The position numbers and the translations under genes were made by a program. The notes beneath the pieces were generated by a model that was given only the letters and a program-made list of their open reading frames with translations, made no database searches and had not been told where the DNA came from. DNA of 64,000 nt from Parietaria judaica. Taxonomy: Eukaryota; Streptophyta; Magnoliopsida; Rosales; Urticaceae. Below are positions 47,901 to 61,339 of this stretch, piece by piece (position 1 is the first letter of the stretch; every line of letters starts with the position of its first letter). The stretch spans positions 26,941,746 to 27,005,745 of the forward strand of contig OX940872.1 in assembly GCA_954871525.1 (NCBI GenBank), written 5' to 3'.

Positions 47901-50900
47901 ATACATTGTAATTTGAATATAAAAAGAGTTCTCATGCAAAAATATGCAATGATTAAATTGTTGACGAGAAATGCCATAGGAAATGCTATAGCATTTCCTA
48001 TAGCATTTCATTATTTGACTTTTTTACAACCTTATATTTCGAACCAATTGAAAAAATAATGATTTTAGGGTTTATACATTGGAATTTGAATATAACAAGA
48101 GTTCTCATGCCAAATTATGCAAGGATTAAATTGTTGACGACAAATGCCATAGGAAATGCTATAGCATTTCCTATAGCATTTCTTTATTTTACATATTTTT
48201 TACAACCTTAAATTTCGAACCAATTGAAAAAATAATGATTTTAGGGCTTATACATTGGAATTTGAATATAACAAGAGTTCTCATGAAAAAATATGCAAGG
48301 ATTAAATTGTTGACGAGAAATGCCATAGGAAATGCTATAGAATTTCCTATAGAAGTTCTTTATTTTACATTTTTTACAACCTTAAATTTTGAACCAATTG
48401 ATAAAATAATGATTTTAGGGCTTATACATTAGAATTTGAATATAACAAGAGTTCTCATGCAAAAATATGCAAGGATTAAATTGTTGACGAGAAATGCCAT
48501 AGGAAATGCAATAGCATTACCTATAGCATTTCTTTATTTGACTTTTTTACAACCTAAAATTTCGAACCAATTGAGAAAATAATGATTTTAAGGCTTATAC
48601 ATTGGAATTTGAATATAACAAGAGTTCTCATGCCAAAATATGCAAGGATTAAATTGATGACGAGAAATGCCATAGGAAATGTTAGCATTTCTTTATTTTA
48701 CATTTTTTACAACCTTAAATTTCGAACCAATTGAGAAAATAATGATTTTAGGGCTTATACATTGGAATTTGAATATAACAAGAGTTCTCATGCCAAAATA
48801 TGCAAGGATTAAATTGTTGACGAGAAATGCCATAAGAAATGCTATAGCATTTCCTATAGCATTTCTTTATTTTACATTTTTTACGACCTTAAAGTTCGAA
48901 CCAATTGAAAAAATAATGATTTTAAAGAGTATACATTGGAATTTGAATATAACAAGAGTTCTCATGCAAAAATATGTAAGGATTAAATTGTTGACGAGAA
49001 ATGCCATAGGAAATGCAATAGCATTACCTATAGCATTTCTTTATTTGACTTTTTTACAACCTAAAATTTCGAACCAATTGAGAAAATAGTGATTTTAGGG
49101 CTTATACATTGGAATTTGAATATAACAAGAGTTCTCATGCCAAAATATTCAAGGATTAAATTGTTGACGTGAAATGCCATAAGAAATGTTAGCATTTCTT
49201 TATTTTACATTTTTTACAACCTTAAATTTCGAACCAATTGAGAAAATAATGATTTTAGGGCTTATACATTGGAATTTGAATATAACAAGAGTTCTCATGC
49301 CAAAATATGCAAGGATTAAATTGTTGACGAGAAATGCCATAAGAAATGCTATAGCATTTCCTATAGCATTTCTTTATTTTACATTTTTTACGACCTTAAA
49401 GTTCGAACCAATTGAAAAAATAATTATTTTAAAGAGTATACATTGGAATTTGAATATAACAAGAGTTCTCATGCAAAAATATGCAAGGATTAAATTGTTG
49501 ACGAGAAATGCCATAGGAAATGCTATAGCATTTCCTATAGCATTTCTTTATTTGACTTTTTTACAACCTTAAATTTCGAACCAATTGAGAAAATAATGAT
49601 TTTAGGGTTTATACATTGGAATTTGAATATAACAAGAGTTCTCATGCCAAAATATGCAAGGATTAAATAGTTGACGAGAAATGCCATAGGAAATGCTATA
49701 GCATTTCCTATAGCATTTCTTTATTTTACATTTTTTACGACCTTAAATTTTGAACCAATTGAAAAAATAATGATTTTAGGGCTTATACATTGGAATTTGA
49801 ATATAACAAGAGTTCTCATGCAAAAATATGCAAGGATTAAATTGTTGTCGAGAAATGCCATAGGAAATGCTATAGCATTTCCTATAGCATTTCATTATTT
49901 GACTTTTTTACAACCTTATATTTCGAACCAATTGAGAAAATAATTATTTTAGGGTTTATACATTGGAATTTGAATATAACAAGAGTTCTCATGCCAAAAT
50001 ATGCAAGGATTAAATTGTTGACGAGAAATGCCATAGCATTTTTTTATTTTACATATTTTTTACAACCTTAAATTTCGAACCAATTGAAAAAATAATGATT
50101 TTAGGGCTTATACATTGGAATTTGAATATAACAAGAGTTCTCATGCAAAAATATGCAAGGATTAAATTGTTGACGAGAAATGCCATAGGAAATGCTATAG
50201 CATTTCCTATAGCATTTCTTTATTTTACATTTTCTACAACCTTAAATTTCGAACCAATTGAAAAAATAATGATTTTAGGGCTTATACATTGGAATTTTAA
50301 TATAACAATCGTTCTCATGAAAAAATATGCAAGTATTACATTGTTGACGAGAAATGCCATAGGAAATGCTATAGCATTTCCTATAGCATTTCTTTATTTT
50401 ACATTGTTTACGACCTAAAATTCGAACCAATTGAAAAAATAATGATTTTAGGGCTTATACATTGTAATTTGAATATAAAAAGAGTTCTCATGCAAAAATA
50501 TGCAATGATTAAATTGTTGACGAGAAATGCCATAGGAAATGCTATAGCATTTCCTATAGCATTTCATTATTTGACTTTTTTACAACCTTATATTTCGAAC
50601 CAATTGAAAAAATAATGATTTTAGGGTTTATACATTGGAATTTGAATATAACAAGAGTTCTCATGCCAAATTATGCAAGGATTAAATTGTTGACGACAAA
50701 TGCCATAGGAAATGCTATAGCATTTCCTATAGCATTTCTTTATTTTACATATTTTTTACAACCTTAAATTTCGAACCAATTGAAAAAATAATGATTTTAG
50801 GGCTTATACATTGGAATTTGAATATAACAAGAGTTCTCATGAAAAAATATGCAAGGATTAAATTGTTGACGAGAAATGCCATAGGAAATGCTATAGAATT

Positions 50901-53900
50901 TCCTATAGAAGTTCTTTATTTTACATTTTTTACAACCTTAAATTTTGAACCAATTGATAAAATAATGATTTTAGGGCTTATACATTAGAATTTGAATATA
51001 ACAAGAGTTCTCATGCAAAAATATGCAAGGATTAAATTGTTGACGAGAAATGCCATAGGAAATGCTATAATATTTCCTATAGCATTTCTTTATTTTACAT
51101 TTTTTACGACCTTAAATTTTGAAGCAATTGATAAAATAATGATTTTAAAGCTTATACATTGGAATTTGAATATAACAAGAGTTCTCATGCAAAAATATGC
51201 AAGGATTAAATTGTTGACGAGAAATGCCATGGTAAATGCTATAGCATTTCCTATAGCATTTCTTTATTTGACTTTTTTTACAACCTAAAATATCGAACCT
51301 ATTGACAAAATAATAATTTTAGGGCTTATTCATTGGAATTTTAATATAACAAGAGTTCTCATGCCAAAATATGCAAGGATTAAATTGTTAACGAGAAATG
51401 CCATTGGAAATGCTATAGCATTTCCTATAGCATTTCTTTATTTTACATTTTTTACAACCTTAAATTTTGAACCAATTTAAAAAATAATGATTTTAGGGCT
51501 TATACATTGAAATTGGAATATAACAAGAGTTCTCATGAAAAAATATGCAAGTATTAAATTGTTGATGAGAAATGCCATAGGAAATGCTATAGCATTTAAC
51601 ATTTCCTATAGAATTTCTTTATTTTATATTTTTTACAACCTTAAATTTCAAACAAATTGAAAAAATAATGATTTTAGAGCTTATACATTGGAATTTGAAT
51701 ATAACAAGAGTTCTCATGCCAAAATTTGCAAGGATTAAATTGTTGACGAGAAATGCCATAGGAAATGCTATAGCATTTTCTATAGCATTTCTTTATTTTA
51801 CATTATTTACGACCTTAAATTTCTAACCAATTGAAAAAATAATGATTTTAAAGCTTATACATTGGAATTTGAATAGAACAAGAGTTCTCATGCAAAAATA
51901 TGCAAGGATTAGATTGTTGACGAGAAATGCCATAGGAAATGCTATTGCATTTCCTATAGCATTTGTTTATTTGACTTTTTTACAACCTTAAATTTCAAAC
52001 CAATTGAGACAATAATGATTTTAGGGCTTATACATTGGAATTTGAATATAACAAGAGTTCTCATGCCAAAATATGCAAGGATTAAATTGTTGACGAGAAA
52101 TGCCATAGGAAATGCTATAGCATTTCCTATAGCATTTCTTTATTTTACATTTTTTACAACCTTAAATTTTGAACCAATTGAAAAAATAATAATTTTAGGG
52201 CTTATACATTGGAATTTGAATATAACAAGAGTTCTCATGAAAAAATATGCAAGTATTAAATTGTTGATGAGAAATGCCATAGGAAATGCTATAGCATTTC
52301 CTATAGAATTTCTTTATTTTACATTTTTTACAACCTTAAATTTCAAACCAATTGAAAAAATAATGATTTTAGGGCTTATACATTGGAATTTTAATATAAC
52401 ATGAGTTCTCATGCCAAAATATGCAAGGATTAAATTGTTGACGAGAAATGCCATAGGAAATGATATAGCATTTCCTATAGCATTTCTTTATTTTACATTT
52501 TTTACGACCTTAAATTTCGAACCAATTGAAAAAATAATGATTTTAAAGCTTATACATTGGAATTTGAATATAACAAGAGTTCTCATGCAAAAATATGCAA
52601 GGATTAAATTGTTGACGAGAAATGTTATAGGAAATGCTATAGCATTTCCTATAGCATTTCTTTATTTTACATTTTTTACAACCTTAAATTTCGAACCAAT
52701 TGAAAAAATAATGATTTAAGGGCTTATACATTGGAATTTGAATATAACAAGCGTTCTCATGCAAAAATATGCAAGGATTAATTTGTTGACGAGAAATGCC
52801 ATAGGAAATGCTATAGCATTTTCTATAGCATTTCTTTATTTTACATTTTTTACAACCTTAAATTTCGAACCAATTGAAAAAATAATGATTTTAGGGTTTA
52901 TACATTGGAATTTTAATATTACAAGCGTTCTCTTGCAAAACTATGCAAGGATTAAATTGTTGACGAGAAATGCCATAGGAAATGCTATAGCATTTCCTAT
53001 AGCATTTCTTTATTTTACATTTTTTACAACCTTAAATTTCAAACCAATTGAAAAAATAATGATTTTAGGGCTTATACATTGGAATTTTAATATTACAAGC
53101 GTTCTCATGCAAAACTATGCAAGGATTAAATTGTTGACGAGAAATGCCATAGGAAATGCTATAGCATTTCCGATAGCATTTCTTTATTTTACATTTTTTA
53201 CAACCTTAAATTTCGAACCAATTGAAAAAATAATGATTTTAGGGCTTATACATTGGAATTTTCATATTACAAGCGTTCTCATGCAAAAATATGCAAGGAT
53301 TAACTTGTTGACGAGAAATGTCATAGGAAATGCTATAGCATTTCCTATAGCATTTCTTTATTTTACATTTTTTACAACCTTAAATTTCGAACCAATTGAA
53401 AAAATAATGATTTTAGGGCTTATGCATTGGAATTTGAATATAACAAGAGTTCTTATGCAAAAATATGCAAGGATTAAATTGTTGACGAGAAATTCAATAG
53501 GAAATGCTATAGCATTTCCTATAGCATTTCTTTATTTTACATTTTTTACAACCTTAAATTTCAAACCAATTGAAAAAATAATGATTTTAGGGCTTATACA
53601 TTGGAATTTGAATATAAAAAGAGTTCTCTTGCAAAAATAAGCAAGGATTAAATTGTTGACGAGAAATGCCATAGGAAATGCTATAGCATTTCCTATAGCA
53701 TTTCTTTATTTGACATTTTTTACAACCTTAAATTTCGAACCAATTGTAAAAATATTGATTTTAGGGCTTATACATTGGAATTTTAATATTACAAGCGTTC
53801 TCATGCAAATATATGCAAGGATTAGATTGTTGACGAGAAATGCCATAGGAAATGCTATAGCATTTCCTATAGCATTTCTTTATTTTACATTTTTTACAAC

Positions 53901-54015
53901 CTTAAATTTTGAACCAAGTGAAAAAATAATTATTTTAGGCCTTATACATTGGAATTTGAATATAAAAAGAGTTCTCATGCAAAAATATGCAAAGATTAAA
54001 TTGTTGACGAGAAAT
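41915..54015 (+). repeat. Long-range satellite duplication, 6555-bp offset (about 41915-47460 and 48470-54015)
   Basis: About 5.55 kb (32 monomers) recurs 6555 bp downstream with almost no change. Shared rarities include GCATTTAACATTTCC (45050 and 51600), an internal deletion giving TTGACGAGAAATGCCATAGCATTTTTTTA (43470 and 50025) and AAGAGTATACATTGG. I noted about eight substitutions. The left copy is followed by unrelated-phase monomers at 47461-48470, so the event was not a simple tandem doubling. Endpoints are approximate. Confidence 0.88.
43850..51065 (+). repeat. Triplicated 0.65-kb sub-block (about 43850, 47849 and 50405)
   Basis: Monomers with ACATTGTTTACGACCTAAAA, CATTGTAATTTGAATATAAA, TTGACGACAAATGCC and TATAGAAGTTC recur at offsets of 3999 and 6555 bp. 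The middle copy (about 47849-48500) switches from matching 44.4 kb to matching 41.9 kb between about 48440 and 48513, a visible unequal-exchange junction. Confidence 0.82.
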
Positions 54016-57000
54016 GCCATAGGAAATGCTATAGCATTTCCTATAGCATTTCTTTATTTTACATTTTTTACAACCTTAAATTTCGAACCAATTGAAAAAA
54101 TAATTATTTTAGGGCTTATGAATTGGAATTTGAATATAACAAGAGTTCTTATTCAAAAATATGCAAGGATTAAATTGTTGACGAGAAATTCTATAGGAAA
54201 TGCTATAGCATTTCCTTTAGCATTTCTTTATTTTACATTTTTTACAACCTTAAATTTCAAACCAATTGAAAAAATAATGATTTTAGGGCTTATACATTGG
54301 AATTTGAATATAACAAGCGTTCTCATGCAAAAATATGCAAGGATTAAATTGTTGACGAGAAATGCCATAGGAAATGCTATAGCATTTCCTATAGCATTTC
54401 TTTATTTTACATTTTTTACAACCTTAAATTTCGAACCAATTGAAAAATTAATTATTTTAGGGCTTATGAATTGGAATTTGAATATAACAAGAGTTCTTAT
54501 TCAAAAATATGCAAGGATTAAATTGTTGACGAGAAATTCTATAGGAAATGCTATAGCATTTCCTTTAGCATTTCTTTATTTTACATTTTTTACAACCTTA
54601 AATTTCAAACCAATTGAAAAAATAATGATTTTAGGGCTTATACATTGGAATTTGAATATAACAAGAGTTCTCATGCAAAAATATGCAAGGATTAAATTGT
54701 TGACGAGAAATGTTATAGGAAATGCTATAGCATTTCCTATAGCATTTCTTTATTTTACATTTTTTACAACCTTAAATTTCGAACCAATTGAAAAAATAAT
54801 GATTTTAGGGCTTATACATTGGAATTTGAATATAACAAGAGTTCTCATGAAAAAATATGCAAGGATTAAATTGTTGACGAGAAATGTTATAGGAAATGCT
54901 ATAGCATTTCCTATAGCATTTCTTTATTTTACATTTTTTACAACCTTAAATTTCGAACCAATTGAAAAAATAATGATTTTAGGGCTTATACGTTGGAATT
55001 TGAATATAACAAGAGTTCTCATGAAAAAATATGCAAGGATTAAATTGTTGACGAGAAATGTTATAGTAAATGCTATAGCATTTCCTATAGCATTTCTTTA
55101 TTTTACATTTTTTACAACCTTAAATTTCGCACCAATTGAAAAAATAATGATTTTAGGGCTTATACGTTGGAATTTGAATATAACAAGAGTTCTCATGCAA
55201 AAATATGCAAGGATTAAATGGTTGACGAGAAATGCCAGAGGAAATGCTATAGAATTTCTTGTAGAATTTCTTTATTTTACATTTTTTACAACCTTAAATT
55301 TCGAACCAATGAAAAAATAATGATTTTAGGGCTTATACATTGGAATTTGAATATAACAAGAGTTATCACGCAAAAATATGAAAGGATTAAATTGTTGACG
55401 AGAAATGTTATAGGAAATGCTATAGCATTTCCTATAGCATTTCTTTATTTTACATTTTTTACAACCTTAAATTTCGAACCAATCGAAAAAATAATGATTT
55501 TAGGGCTTATGCATTGGAATTTGAATATAACAAGAGTTCTCATGCAAAAATATGCAAGGATTAAATTGTTGACGAGAAATGTTATAGGAAATGCTATAGC
55601 ATTTCCTATAGCATTTCTTTATTTTACATTTTTTACAACCTTAACTTTCGAACCAATTGAAAAAATAATGATTTTAGCGCTTATGCATTGAAATTTGAAT
55701 ATAACAAGAGTTCTCATGCAAAAATATGCAAGGATTAAATTGTTGACGAGAAATGTTATAGGAAATGCTATAGCATTTCCTATAGCATTTCTTTATTTTA
55801 CATTTTTTACAACCTTAACTTTCGAACCAATTGAAAAAATAATGATTTTAGGGGTTATGCATTGGAATTTGAATATAACAAGAGTTCTCATGCAAAAATA
55901 TGCAAGGATTAAATGGTTGACGAGAAATGCCAGAGGAAATGCTATAGAATTTCCTGTAGAATTTCTTTATTTTACATTTTTTACAACCTTAAATTTCGAA
56001 CCAATGAAAAAATAATGATTTTAGGGCTTATACATTGGAATTTGAATATAACAAGAGTTATCATGAAAAAATATGCAAGGATTAAATTGTTGACGAGAAA
56101 TGTAATAGGAAATGCTATAGCATTTCCTATAGCATTTCTTTATTTTACATTTTTTACAACCTTAAATTTCGAACCAATTGAAAAAATAATGATTTTAGGG
56201 CTTATGCATTGGAATTTTAATATAACAAGAGTTCTCATGCAAAAATATGCAAGGATTAAATTGTTGACGGGAAATGTTATAGGAAATGCTATAGCATTTC
56301 CTATAGCATTTCTTTATTTTACATTTTTTACAACCTTAAATTTCGAACCAATTGAAAAAATAATGATTTTAGGGCTTATGCATTGGAATTTGAATATAAC
56401 AAGAGTTCTCATGCAAAAATATGCAAGGATTAAATTGTTGACGAGAAATGTTATAGGAAATGCTATAGCATTTCCTATAGCATTTCTTTATTTTACATTT
56501 TTTACAACCTTAACTTTCGAACCAATTGAAAAAATAATGATTTTAGGGCTTATGCATTGGAATTTGAATATAACAAGAGTTCTCATGCAAAAATATGCAA
56601 GGATTAAATTGTTGACGAGAAATGCCATACGAAATGCTATAATATTTCCTATAGCATTTCTTTATTTTACATTTTTTACAACCTTAAATTTCGAACCAAT
56701 TGAAAAAATAATGATTTTAGGGCTTTTACATTGGAATTTAAATATAACAAGAGTTCTCATGAAAAAATATGCAAGGATTAAATTGTTGACGAGAAATGTT
56801 ATAGGAAATGCTATAGCATTTCCTATAACATTTCTTTATTTTACATTTTTTACAACATTAAATTTCGCACCAATTGAAAAAATAATGATTTTAGGGCTTA
56901 TACGTTGGAATTTGAATATAACATGCGTTCTCATGCAAAAATATGCAAGGATTAAATTGTTGACGAGAAATGCCATAGGAATTGCTATAGCATTTCCTAT

Positions 57001-57379
57001 AGCATTTCTTTATTTTACATTTTTTACAACCTTAAATTTCGAACCAATTGAAAAATAATGATTTTAGGGCTTATGCATTGGAATTTGAATATAACAAGAG
57101 TTCTTATGCAATAATATGCAAGGATAAAATTGTTGACGAGAAATGCTATAGGAAATGCTATAGCATTTCTTTATTTTACATTTTTTACAACCTTAAATTT
57201 CTAACCAATTGAAAAAATAATGATTTTAGGGCTTATACATTGGAATTTGAATATAAAAAGAGTTATCTTGCAAAAATATGCAAGGATTAAATTGTTGACG
57301 AGAAATGCCATAGGAAATGCTATAGCATTTCATATAGCATTTCTTTATTTTACATTTTTTACGACCTTAAATTTCGAAC

Positions 57380-58140
57380 CAATTGAATAAATAATGATTT
57401 TAAAGCTTATACATTGGAATTTGAATATAACAAGAGTTCTCATGCAAAAATATGCAAGGATTAAATTGTTGACGAGAAATCTTATAGGAAATGCTATAGC
57501 ATTTCCTATAGCATTTCTTTATTTTACATTTTTTACAACCTTAAATTTCGAACCAATTGAAAAAATAATGATTTAAGGGCTTATACATTGGAATTTGAAT
57601 ATAACAAGCGTTCTCATGCAAAAATATGCAAGGATTAATTTGTTGACGAGAAATGCCATAGGAAATGCTATAGCATTTTCTATAGCATTTCTTTATTTTA
57701 CATTTTTTACAACCTTAAATTTCGAACCAATTGAAAAAATAATGATTTTAGGGCTTATACATTGGAATTTTAATATTACAAGCGTTCTCTTGCAAAACTA
57801 TGCAAGGATTAAATTGTTGACGAGAAATGCCATAGGAAATGCTATAGCATTTCCTATAGCATTTCTTTATTTTACATTTTTTACAACCTTAAATTTCAAA
57901 CCAATTGAAAAAATAATGATTTTAGGGCTTATACATTGGAATTTTAATATTACAAGCGTTCTCATGCAAAACTATGCAAGGATTAAATTGTTGACGAGAA
58001 ATGCCATAGGAAATGCTATAGCATTTCCGATAGCATTTCTTTATTTTACATTTTTTACAACCTTAAATTTCGAACCAATTGAAAAAATAATGATTTTAGG
58101 GCTTATACATTGGAATTTTCATATTACAAGCGTTCTCATG
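57380..58140 (+). repeat. Third partial copy of the 46-kb / 52.5-kb satellite block
   Basis: Variants such as AATGATTTAAGGGCTT, GGATTAATTTGTTG, CTCTTGCAAAACTATGC, TTTCCGATAGC and GGAATTTTCATATTACAAG appear here in the same order as at about 45970-46735 and 52525-53290. The copy is clearly more diverged after about 58140. Confidence 0.8.
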
Positions 58141-60060
58141 CAAAAATATGCAAGGATTAAATTGTTGACGAGAAATGCCATAAGAAATGCTATAGCATTT
58201 CCTATAGCATTTCTTTATTTTACATTTTTTACAACCTTAAATTTCAAACCAATTGAAAAAATATTGATTTTAGGGCTTATGCATTGGAATTTGAATATAA
58301 CAAGAGTTCTTATGCAAAAATATGCAAGGATTAAATTGTTGACGAGAAATTCTATAGGAAATGCTATAGCATTTCCTATAGCATTTCTTTATTTTACATT
58401 TTTTACAACCTTAAATTTCAAACCAATTGAAAAAATAATTATTTTAGGGCTTATACATTGGAATTTGAATATAACAAGAGTTCTCATGCAAAAATATGCA
58501 AGGATTAAATTGTTGACGAGAAATGCCATAGGAAATGCTATAGCATTTCCTATAGCATTTCTTTATTTTACATTTTTTACAACCTTAAATTTCGAACCAA
58601 TTGAAAAAATAATGATTTTAGGGCTTATACATTGGAATTTTAATATTACAAGCGTTCTTATGCAAAACTATGCAAGGATTAAATTGTTGACGAGAAATGC
58701 CATAGGAAATGCTATAGCATTTCCTATAGCATTTCTTTATTTTACATTTTTTACAACCTTAAATTTCGAACCAATTGAAAAAATAATGATTTTAGGGCTT
58801 ATACATTGGAATTTTAATATTACAAGCGTTCTCATGCAAAAATATGCAAGGATTAAGTTGTTGACAAGAAATGCCATAGGAAATACTATAGCATTTCTTT
58901 ATTTTACATTTTTTACAATATTAAATTTCGAACCAATTGAAAAAATAATGATTTTAGGGCTTATACATTGGAATTTGAATATAAAAAGAGTTCTCTTGCA
59001 AAAATATGCAAGGATTAAATTGTTGACGAGAAATGTCATAGGAAATGCTATAGCATTTCCTATAACATTTCTTTATTTGACATTTTTTACAACCTTAAAT
59101 TTCGAACCAATTGTAAAAATAACATTTGTTAGGGCTTATACATTGAGTTTGAATATAACAAGAGTTCTCATGCAAAAATATGCAAAGGATTAAATTGTTG
59201 ACGAGAAATGCTGTAGGAAATGCTCCTATCGCATTTTTTTATTTTACATTTTTTACAACCTTAACTTTCGAACCAATTGAAAAAAAATTATTTTAGGGCT
59301 TATAAATTGGAATTTGAATATAAAAAGAGTTCTCTTGCAAAAATATGCAAGGATTAAATTGTTGACGAGAAATGCCATAGGAAATGCTAGAGCATTTCTT
59401 ATAGCATTTCTTTATTTGACATTTTTTACAACCTTAAATTTCGAACCAATTGTAAAAATAATGATTTTAGGGCTTATACATTGGAATTTTAATATTACAA
59501 GCGTTCTCATGCAAAAATAAGCAAGGATTAAATTGTTGACGACAAATGCCATAGGAAATGCTATAGCATTTCTTATAGCATTTCTTTATTTTACATTTTT
59601 TACAACCTTAAATTTCGAACCAACTGAAAAAATAATTATTTTGGGCTTTATACATTGGAATTTGAATATAAAAAGAGTTCTCATGAAAAAATATGCAAGG
59701 ATTAAATTGTTGACGAGAAATGCCATAGGAAATGCTATAGCATTTCTTTATTTTACATTTTTTACAACCTTAAATTTCGAACCAATTGAAAAAATAATGA
59801 TTTTAGGGCTTATACATTGGAATTTTAATATTACAAGCGTTCTCATGCAAAAATATGCAAGGATTAAATTGTTGACGAGAAATGCCAGAGGAAATGCTAT
59901 AGCATTTCCTATAGCATTTCTTTATTTTACATTTTTTACAACGTTAAATTTAGAACCAATTGAAAAAATAACGATTTTAGGGCTTATACATTGGAATTTG
60001 AATATAACAAGAGTTCTCATGCAAAAATATGCAAGGATTAAATTGTTGACGAGAAATGCC

Positions 60061-60086
60061 ATAGGAAATGCTATAGCATTTCCTAT
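60061..60086. repeat. Example of the 26-bp perfect palindrome in the satellite monomer
   Basis: ATAGGAAATGCTA followed directly by its reverse complement TAGCATTTCCTAT. It is present in every consensus-type monomer (another example is 155-180). It is followed by AGCATTTC, so CTATAGCATTTC also occurs twice in direct tandem. Many variant units, for example those with GAATTTC, break the dyad. Confidence 0.93.
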
Positions 60087-61339
60087 AGCATTTCTTTATT
60101 TTACATTTTTTACAACCTTAACTTTCGAACCAATTGAAAAAATAATGATTTTAGGGCTTTTGCATTGGAATTTGAATATAACAAGAGTTCTCATGCAAAA
60201 TTATGCAAGGATTAAATTGTTGACGAGAAATGCTATAGGAAATGCTATAGCATTTCCTATAGCATTTCTTTATTTTACATTTTTTACAACCTTAAATTTC
60301 AAACCAATTGAAAAAATAATGATTTTAGGGCTTATACATTGGAATTTGAATATAACAAGAGTTCTCATTAAAAAATATGCAAGGATTAAGTTGTTGACGA
60401 GAAATTCCATAGGAAATGCTATAGCATTTCCTATAGCATTTCGTTATTTTACATTTTTTACAACCTTAAATTTCGAACCAATTGAAAAAATTATGATTTT
60501 AGGGCTTATACATTGGAATTTGAATATAAAAAGAGTTATCTTGCAAAAATATGCAAGGATTAAATTGTTGACGAGAAATGCAATAGGAAATGCTATAGCA
60601 TTTCCTATAGCATTTCTTTATTTGACATTTTTTACAACCTTAAATTTCGAACCAATTGTAAAAATAATGATTTTAGGCTTATACATTGGAATTTTAATAT
60701 TACAAGCGTTCTCATGAAAATATATGCAAGGATTAAATTGTTGACGAGAAATTCCATAGGAAATGCTAGCATTTCCTATAGCATTTCTTTATTTTACATT
60801 TTTTACAACCTTAAATTTCGAACCAATTGAAAAAATAATTATTTTAGGCCTTATACATTGGAATTTGAATATAAAAAGAGTTCTCATGCAAAAATATGCA
60901 AGGATTAAATTGTTGACGAGAAATGCCATAGGAAATGCTATAGCATTTCCTATAGCATTTCTTTATTTGACATTTTTTACAACCTTAAATTTCGAACCAG
61001 TTGTAAAAATATTGATTTTAGGGCTTATACATTGGAATTTTAATATAACAAGCGTTCTCATTCAAATATATGCAAGGATTAAATTGTTGACGAGAAATGC
61101 CATAGGAAATGCTATAGCATTTCCTATAGCATTTCTTTATTTTACATTTTTTACACCTTAAATTTCGAACCAATTGAAAAAATAATTATTTTAGGGCTTA
61201 TACATTGGAATTTGAATATAACAAGAGTTCTCATGCAAAAATATGCAAGGATTAAATTGTTGACGAGAAATTCTATAGGAAATGCTATAGCATTTCCTAT
61301 AGCATTTCTTTATTTGACATTTTTTACAACCTTAAATTT

